DNA of 25,809 nt from a virus, in the IMG/VR virus record IMGVR_UViG_3300021356_000147, positions 1 to 25,809 of that record; one strand, given 5' to 3'. Below are positions 22,132 through 25,809 of this stretch, piece by piece. The first letter of the stretch is position 1; each line of letters starts with the position of its first letter. Under the pieces are notes generated by a model that did no database searches, was not told where the DNA came from, and saw only the letters and a program-made list of their open reading frames with translations. Both the position numbers and the translations under genes were made by a program.

Positions 22132-22917
22132 ATGACTGAAATCAACCAATTAGTAGAAAACATGCTTAACCACCGTAAGGAGGAAATTGACGAAAAGAAA
22201 CTTGACTTCCTGCAGCGGCACGGATTATTAAAAGGCTGGATGCCTAACGAACCAACCAACGCGGAAGGGAAAGCGTATTTGCAACGCTTCAAGGAGGCGC
22301 TAAAGGCTCAGCCGGAAGAAAGAACCGGATATGACGAAAACGATTTGAAAAGAGCAATAGCGAAACATGCAATTAACCGGGCTAACAAATTGGGGTATGA
22401 ATGGACTTGGGACGAAGCAACAAAGGCGCGGTGTAATATGCTGCTCCACTACTTTGCGAACGACCCGCGCTGCAATTACAGCCTAGAAAAAGGGCTGTGT
22501 TTCTACGGAAGCACTGGCGTAGGAAAAACTGAATTATTCAAGGTCTTCCAAAAGTTCATCATCAGCACGATACCGGAAAGTGAAAAGCGGTTCAAAATGG
22601 TTTCTTGTCGACAGGTGTACGAAGATTACGCACGGGGGCAAGGCGCAGCAATTGAAAGATATACTATTGGTAACTGGTGCTTTGATGACTTAGGAAGCGA
22701 GCCGAATAATTACAAGCACTTCGGAAACGATATTAATGTCATGGAGCAGGTTCTTTTCTACCGGGAAAAGGAGCGGGAAAATGGATACTTAAACACGCTA
22801 ATCACTTCGAACCTGAACACCTCCGAAATATTAGAAAGGTACGGAGATAGAGTCTATGACCGGATCAGGAAAATGGTGACATTCATTGAAATCAAAGGAG
22901 AAAGCAAAAGAATATGA
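22132..22917 (+). CDS. DnaC-like AAA+ helicase loader
   Basis: The 261-residue protein loads the replicative helicase at the origin. It has a helical N-terminus (about 1-100), then an AAA+ core: Walker A GSTGVGKT at residues 126-133, Walker B CFDDLG at about 183-188, sensor region 'TLITSNLN' at 222-229, and an arginine-finger-type segment 'YGDRVYDRIRKM' at 237-248. This layout matches DnaC/IstB-type ATPases, and the gene follows the initiator, as in many phages. No helicase gene is seen here, so the loader probably recruits host DnaB. It overlaps the next gene by four bases. Confidence 0.9.
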   Translation: MTEINQLVENMLNHRKEEIDEKKLDFLQRHGLLKGWMPNEPTNAEGKAYLQRFKEALKAQPEERTGYDENDLKRAIAKHAINRANKLGYEWTWDEATKARCNMLLHYFANDPRCNYSLEKGLCFYGSTGVGKTELFKVFQKFIISTIPESEKRFKMVSCRQVYEDYARGQGAAIERYTIGNWCFDDLGSEPNNYKHFGNDINVMEQVLFYREKERENGYLNTLITSNLNTSEILERYGDRVYDRIRKMVTFIEIKGESKRI

Positions 22918-23312
22918 AGAATTACTTAATAGACAAGGAAATTGTGGAATTCGCAGCACTCAAACAAAAGGAACGAAAAGCGTTATTTGTGGTCATCGCT
23001 CAAATGATTATCGCAGTAATGACCGTATTGAAAGTTGACAGAGCGGAACTAATGGAGCCGCACAGAAACAGGGGGCGGAAAGCATCAGAGGCCCGGCACA
23101 TCTTAATGTTACTCTTATATGCCGAAACTCCGCAAAGCAAAATGTCACGGCAAGTTATCGCGGAAATGTTCGGGTATCATAGCCCTGTAGTGCAACTCAA
23201 AGCGATGCGCAAAAAGAAAAACAACTACTTGTTTCGCAAAAGATACGATATCGTGAAAGCAGCGTATGATAAGATAAGTATTCAGGAATATGATGACAAT
23301 ATTCCTTTTTGA
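22914..23312 (+). CDS. DnaA-domain-IV-like DNA-binding protein with SSB-type C-terminal tip
   Basis: The 132-residue protein contains, at about residues 52-120, 'RGRKASEARHILMLLL...SRQVIAEMFGYHSPVVQLKAMRK'. This follows the DnaA C-terminal (domain IV) pattern: R.R....AR..a..L, s...IA..FG, H..V at the DNA-reading helix. It is then followed by a basic helix and ends exactly in EYDDNIPF, which resembles the conserved DDDIPF tip of bacterial SSB. The N-terminal 50 residues are helical. It comes directly after the DnaC-like loader. I infer an origin-binding role; the SSB-like tip could recruit host SSB-interacting proteins. Both assignments are by pattern only. Confidence 0.7.
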   Translation: MKNYLIDKEIVEFAALKQKERKALFVVIAQMIIAVMTVLKVDRAELMEPHRNRGRKASEARHILMLLLYAETPQSKMSRQVIAEMFGYHSPVVQLKAMRKKKNNYLFRKRYDIVKAAYDKISIQEYDDNIPF

Positions 23313-23342
23313 AAAGAGAGTATGTAGTAGTTATTTGTTCTC

Positions 23343-23366
23343 GGTGCGGTCAAAAGAGACCGCACC
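23343..23366 (+). other. Hairpin after the DnaA-IV-like gene
   Basis: ggtgcggtc (starting 23343) and gaccgcacc form a perfect 9-bp stem with a 6-nt loop (aaaaga). The next T run is about 12 bases further on, so it is a weak terminator at best. It may be an RNA structure or processing signal at the end of the replication genes. Confidence 0.6.
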
Positions 23367-23392
23367 TGAATTTGGAGTTTTTCGTAATCATA

Positions 23393-23458
23393 GCCCCGGC
23401 AATTATTATCTAACAATGTTGAATGATTTTTTAACCGTACCTCGCCGGGGCATTTTTT
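23393..23458 (+). other. Long-loop GC hairpin followed by T run (possible terminator or small RNA)
   Basis: gccccggc (23393-23400) and gccggggc (23444-23451) are perfect complements around a 43-nt loop, followed by a run of six T. It lies between the DnaA-IV-like gene and a small gene. The stem bases are the same as in the terminator at 21264, and the loop length equals that of the structure at 24242. Confidence 0.6.
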
Positions 23459-23479
23459 AATTAACAAAACCACATCAAA

Positions 23480-23662
23480 ATGGAAAACGGGCAAAAAGTA
23501 CATCACCGGACAGCGAAGGCAAATGGGATTGTTAAGCGAATAAGCAATGTAAACAGGAATATGATATACGTCGTGTTCCACTGTAACAACGATTGGGAGA
23601 ATTACGCTAATTACTCAGCCGCATTAATTTCAAAAAGCAGTCTTGCAATAGGATGGCAATGA
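23480..23662 (+). CDS. Small hypothetical protein (60 aa)
   Basis: The 60-residue protein reads 'GQKVHHRTAKANGIVKRISN', 'MIYVVFHCNNDWENYANYSAALISKSSLAIGW'. This looks like a small beta-barrel (SH3-like or chromo-like) of a type common among short phage proteins, where 'G.V..I......v.v.F' precedes 'a.l....L..GW'. An A-rich leader precedes the ATG, and its end overlaps the methyltransferase start by ten bases. Function unknown. Confidence 0.65.
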   Translation: MENGQKVHHRTAKANGIVKRISNVNRNMIYVVFHCNNDWENYANYSAALISKSSLAIGWQ

Positions 23663-24237
23663 GAGTTTTAATTGCATGTGAATACAGCGGAGTTGTTAGG
23701 GATGCTTTTACGAGCATGGGGCATGACGCATGGTCTTGTGATCTCTTGCCGACTGAGCAACCGGGGCAGCACTACCAAGGGAGTGTTCTGGATATATTAT
23801 ACGAAGATTGGGATTTAATGATAGGCCATCCTCCATGTACTTATTTAGCAGTTTCGGGGATACATTGGAATAAGAAAAGACCTGACAGGGCTGCAAAAAC
23901 AAAAGAGGGATTAGAATTTGTAAAATCGCTGATGCTTGCGCCAATCCCCCGGATATGTATAGAGAATCCTGTTTCTGTGATTTCAACGCAATTGAAAAAG
24001 CCTAGCCAGATTATACAACCTTGGCAATTTGGACACGGAGAAACAAAAGCAACATGCCTTTGGCTGAAAAACTTGCCTTTGCTGAAGGCGACAAATATAG
24101 TAGAAGGCAGAGAACAAAGGATTTGGAAGATGCCACCAGGGCCAAACAGATGGAAAGAACGAAGCAGAACATTTACAGGAATCGCGCAGGCAATGGGGGG
24201 TGAAAAGAGCGATACAATTAGGGATTTTTTAAGATAA
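23653..24237 (+). CDS. Compact DNA cytosine methyltransferase-like protein
   Basis: The 194-residue protein starts 'MRVLIACEYSGVVRDAFTSMGHDAWSCDLLP' (SAM-binding motif I area), then 'DWDLMIGHPPCTYLAVSG' with the Pro-Cys catalytic motif IV of C5-cytosine methyltransferases. 'RICIENPVSVI' follows, in the place of the ENV motif VI. It ends in 'RTFTGIAQAMGGEKSDTIRDFLR'. It is about half the size of a normal C5 methyltransferase and lacks the large target-recognition domain. Proteins of this short type are frequent in phages and may protect DNA from host restriction, though activity is unproven. ATG 23653 or 23659 could be the start. No restriction enzyme is adjacent. Confidence 0.78.
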   Translation: MAMRVLIACEYSGVVRDAFTSMGHDAWSCDLLPTEQPGQHYQGSVLDILYEDWDLMIGHPPCTYLAVSGIHWNKKRPDRAAKTKEGLEFVKSLMLAPIPRICIENPVSVISTQLKKPSQIIQPWQFGHGETKATCLWLKNLPLLKATNIVEGREQRIWKMPPGPNRWKERSRTFTGIAQAMGGEKSDTIRDFLR

Positions 24238-24241
24238 GACA

Positions 24242-24310
24242 GGCGGCATATTTTTTCACATTGTTGGAGTAATGCATTGATGTAAAGTTGGGGTACGCCG
24301 CCGCCCCGTT
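24242..24310 (+). other. Structured intergenic element with long-loop hairpin and T runs
   Basis: ggcggcata (24242-24250) pairs with tacgccgcc (24294-24302), one mismatch, around a 43-nt loop, then gccccg and eight T (24309-24316). It follows the methyltransferase stop. A second run of T follows gcttgccg (24355-24369). It may be a terminator or structured RNA. A 38-codon ORF runs through it on the other strand. Confidence 0.45.
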
Positions 24311-24372
24311 TTTTTTAGGTAACGCTTGTATAAACGCAACTGACGTTTAGGAGGCTTGCCGTTTTTTTTCAT
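24256..24372 (-). CDS. Possible small basic protein on the opposite strand (38 aa)
   Basis: From ATG 24372 leftward a 38-residue ORF reads 'MKKNGKPPKRQLRLYKRYLKKTG' then 'RRRTPTLHQCITPTM'. It is very basic and has a protein-like helix pattern, but it opposes all neighbouring genes and overlaps the structured element at 24242-24310. Kept as a low-confidence candidate; it may be chance. Confidence 0.22.
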   Translation of the reverse strand: MKKNGKPPKRQLRLYKRYLKKTGRRRTPTLHQCITPTM

Positions 24373-24385
24373 AAAATAACAAATC

Positions 24386-24457
24386 ATGACAATACTAATA
24401 ATTACCGCGTGCATCATGCATATCTTGATTAACACGTGGAAAAACAAACAGAAATGA
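24386..24457 (+). CDS. Very short hydrophobic ORF (23 aa), possible leader peptide
   Basis: ATG 24386 opens 23 codons (MTILIITACIMHILINTWK...) ending at TGA 24455-24457, which overlaps the next ATG at 24454 (ATGA). The hydrophobic core would make one short membrane helix. The coupled arrangement favours a real translated peptide or leader, but the evidence is thin. Confidence 0.4.
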   Translation: MTILIITACIMHILINTWKNKQK

Positions 24458-24627
24458 AAATAATAATAATACTTGTTGCAATTATAGGTGCTGCATTTGG
24501 AACAGTACTATCCATGATAGTTACCTCATCTGCTTTTTTACAGGTCTTAGCCGGGCTTTGGGTGCTATTTATTTTTACTAAAACGTACTCGATATTATTA
24601 AATATCGAGTATCAAGATAAAATGTAA
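24454..24627 (+). CDS. Small two-helix membrane protein (57 aa)
   Basis: Starting at ATG 24454 (I prefer it to GTG 24436), the 57-residue product has two hydrophobic helices, about residues 2-24 (KIIIILVAIIGAAFGTVLSM) and 27-50 (SAFLQVLAGLWVLFIFTKTY), with a short polar end. It overlaps the next gene by one base (TAATG). Small phage membrane proteins of this kind can be holins, exclusion factors or stress-type effectors; none is favoured by sequence. A 10-bp inverted repeat lies in its 3' end (24587-24610). Confidence 0.65.
   Translation: MKIIIILVAIIGAAFGTVLSMIVTSSAFLQVLAGLWVLFIFTKTYSILLNIEYQDKM
24587..24610. repeat. Perfect inverted repeat inside a small membrane gene
   Basis: actcgatatt (24587-24596) and aatatcgagt (24601-24610) form a perfect 10-bp dyad around atta, extendable by one T-A pair on the outside. 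No T run follows. Candidate protein-binding site or RNA hairpin near the start of the next gene. Confidence 0.6.
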
Positions 24628-24824
24628 TGGAGGACATTATAAAAATAGAAGCGCCTGACGGAAGCATAGTCACGGTGACACTAAAAGGCAATATGTTTTT
24701 CATAAGTGAAAGCATGTTTATGTTTACCGATATGGAGGAACTAATAAAAACAGCAAAAGAACATGACAGAGGAACAGATTCAAAGCCAGTGCGTAACGTG
24801 GTGGAGGGTGACGCACCCAAGTAA
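24627..24824 (+). CDS. Small hypothetical protein (65 aa)
   Basis: The 65-residue product starts 'MEDIIKIEAPDGSIVTVTLKGNMFFISESMFMFTDMEELIKTAKEH', a beta-hairpin followed by a helix. No motif is recognised. It shares one base with the previous stop and overlaps the VRR-NUC gene by 62 bases, an unusually long overlap for this window. The last 20 residues are therefore constrained by the nuclease gene. Confidence 0.6.
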   Translation: MEDIIKIEAPDGSIVTVTLKGNMFFISESMFMFTDMEELIKTAKEHDRGTDSKPVRNVVEGDAPK

Positions 24825-25122
24825 GTACATGCTGCTGTTTTCGTCGTTAAACGGGATTAAGTTAAACGGAGGAGCAAAGCAGGGCGCGAGGTTGAAACGC
24901 GCCGGTATGACTGCTGGAGTGGCTGATTTGTTCCTGAGCATACCTTCGGGAGATTTGGCGGGATTGTACATAGAGATGAAAACGCCAAAGGGCCGACAGC
25001 AGCCGAACCAAAAGGAATTTGAAAAACAAGTAATTGCGGAAGGTTACGGGTACGCAATGCCTAGGAGCCTGGACGAGTTTATTAAAATAGTAAATAATTA
25101 TTTAGAAAAAGGAGAGTATTAG
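24763..25122 (+). CDS. VRR-NUC domain nuclease
   Basis: A 119-residue stand-alone VRR-NUC (PD-(D/E)XK superfamily) nuclease. The N-terminal 'TEEQIQSQCVTWWRVTHP' helix, 'GARLKRAGMTAGVADLFLSIPSGDLAGLYIEMKTPKGRQQPNQKEFEKQVIAEGYGYAM' core and a final helix are all present. The catalytic set is Asp in GVADLF, Glu-Met-Lys in YIEMK, and Gln in QPNQKEF. Family members are linked to repair of branched DNA, and in phages they stand near replication and packaging genes, where Holliday-junction resolution is a plausible role. The length is standard for the phage form. Confidence 0.9.
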   Translation: MTEEQIQSQCVTWWRVTHPSKYMLLFSSLNGIKLNGGAKQGARLKRAGMTAGVADLFLSIPSGDLAGLYIEMKTPKGRQQPNQKEFEKQVIAEGYGYAMPRSLDEFIKIVNNYLEKGEY

Positions 25123-25130
25123 AAAATAAG

Positions 25131-25165
25131 CACGAAAAGACATAATTTGTTTTTTCGTGCTTTTT
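25131..25165 (+). terminator. Probable intrinsic terminator after the VRR-NUC gene
   Basis: agcacgaaaa (starting near 25130) pairs with ttttcgtgct around a loop containing gacataatttg, followed by TTTTT. It closes the replication arm and separates it from the HNH gene, which may have its own promoter in the AT-rich bases 25166-25205. Confidence 0.68.
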
Positions 25166-25205
25166 CGTGTAGTTTTGTAATTATTCGCGCTAATAAATAG
25201 TGCTT

Positions 25206-25604
25206 ATGCCATTTCTACCGAAAAAAAAGAAACCTGCCAAAAATAACATTCCCAACCTGCACAGGTTCTATACCGCTCAGGATTCCTTTCTTCGTACTAG
25301 CCGTTGGCTGAGTGTTCGCAAAATTCAAATTTCTGGAAATCCTTACTGTGAAGCACACCTACAAAATGGCGTGCTGATCGACTGTGCGCAAAATGGTCAT
25401 ATCGATCACGTTGTGCCTCGTTCGCATGGTGGCGCAAAGCTAGATCACAATAACTTGATGACGTTGTGCGCTTCCTGCCACTCTTACAAGACGAAATTAG
25501 AACGACATACTCACATAGATTTTACTGGTGATTACGGCACGTACACCCCTGCTGAGGGAGAGAAAGAAAGGATATTGAATATTGTTGCAAAAAACATTAG
25601 ATGA
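25206..25604 (+). CDS. HNH endonuclease
   Basis: From ATG 25206 (preferred to GTG 25200) the product is 132 residues. It has a basic start, 'FYTAQDSFLRTSRWLSVRKIQISGNPYCEAH', then the HNH core 'GHIDHVVPRSHGGAKLDHNNLMTLCASCHSYKT' with the His-Val pair and final His, and Cys residues for zinc (YCEAH, CASC). Phage HNH enzymes of this size next to terminase genes help cut DNA during packaging, especially in cos-type phages. That fits this phage because the head genes lie at the other end of the window. It overlaps the next gene (ATGA). Confidence 0.88.
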   Translation: MPFLPKKKKPAKNNIPNLHRFYTAQDSFLRTSRWLSVRKIQISGNPYCEAHLQNGVLIDCAQNGHIDHVVPRSHGGAKLDHNNLMTLCASCHSYKTKLERHTHIDFTGDYGTYTPAEGEKERILNIVAKNIR

Positions 25605-25809
25605 AAATACTAATCACTGGAAAGCCAAATTGGTTTGAGAAAGATTGTCATAGTGCAATCTCTTACTATCGCATGCTAGGCCCGCTTGCCGACATTGCGC
25701 GGCGATACAAAAACGTCGAGGTATACGAAAGTGCAACAGGTTACGCTGCCGAGATTCAGAAAGTGGATTTGGTTTTTCTTCACACGCCTAACAATGACGT
25801 TTCACTAAG
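25601..25809 (+). CDS. Partial gene at right edge, possibly glycosyltransferase-like
   Basis: An open frame from ATG 25601 (overlapping the HNH stop) runs off the window after 69 codons: 'MKILITGKPNWFEKDCHSAISYYRMLGPLADIARRY' and 'VDLVFLHTPNNDVSL'. The layout, with an opening beta strand, 'YYR...PL' and a later 'DLVFLHTP', is reminiscent of the N-terminal half of GT-B glycosyltransferases. The call is weak because the gene is cut off. If right, it may modify DNA, the virion or host surface sugars. Confidence 0.55.
   Translation, partial: MKILITGKPNWFEKDCHSAISYYRMLGPLADIARRYKNVEVYESATGYAAEIQKVDLVFLHTPNNDVSL

Noticed and set aside
24436-24453. GTG 24436 as start of the small membrane protein
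   Set aside because: ATG 24454 overlaps the upstream stop in an ATGA arrangement and gives a normal hydrophobic start; the extra six residues are polar.

Overview
The window is most of the genome of a tailed phage or prophage of siphovirus type (HK97-fold capsid, tape measure, no sheath or contractile baseplate genes). The host is very probably a member of the Bacteroidota. The reasons are that start codons are preceded by A-rich stretches and not by Shine-Dalgarno sequences, that two exported proteins have signal peptides cleaved just before Gln (the 'Q-rule' reported for Bacteroidetes signal peptidase I substrates), and that several gene families look familiar from Bacteroidota phages. No integrase, large or small terminase, endolysin, tRNA, CRISPR array or insertion sequence was seen. 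The left edge holds the end of a portal gene, and the right edge holds an HNH nuclease followed by a cut-off gene. The terminase genes and the rest of the portal therefore probably lie in a few kb that would close the circle.

Layout. (1) 1-5314, rightward: portal tail end (frame-broken), prohead protease, major capsid protein, small capsid-adjacent protein, head-tail connector, head closure protein, HK97 gp10-like protein, tail terminator, tail tube, and a tail assembly chaperone pair whose frames suggest a -1 frameshift product. (2) 5296-10197: tape measure and a large tail-tip protein. (3) 10194-15427: four tightly packed genes at the tail-fibre position, every one starting with an export signal (two lipoprotein type, two signal peptidase I type). 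Three of them carry fibre-like repeats or a sugar-binding/arabinofuranosidase-like domain. (4) 15491-16713: a membrane-anchored protein, a small coiled-coil protein and a holin-like membrane protein, closed by a terminator. (5) 18751-16839, leftward: an operon of a small ribbon-helix-helix (RHH) protein, a one-pass membrane protein, an unknown protein and a four-pass membrane protein with a zinc finger. (6) 18752-18901: a divergent control region. (7) 18902-25809, rightward: small genes including two more RHH proteins, then a replication and recombination arm. That arm has a candidate annealing protein, SSB, a NinB-like protein broken by an in-frame TGA, a winged-helix initiator with a Glu-Lys microsatellite, a DnaC-like loader, and a DnaA-domain-IV-like protein ending in an SSB-like acidic tip. 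It continues with a compact cytosine methyltransferase, small membrane proteins, a VRR-NUC nuclease, the HNH nuclease and a partial gene.

How it fits together: the left half builds the virion and the right arm runs DNA replication, recombination and modification. The two are separated by the leftward membrane/RHH module, which is the most obviously accessory part. The points I would check first are the exported tail-fibre cassette, the DnaA-IV-like protein with the SSB tip beside an SSB that lacks it, the membrane zinc-finger operon, and the two apparent lesions (portal indel and in-frame TGA).
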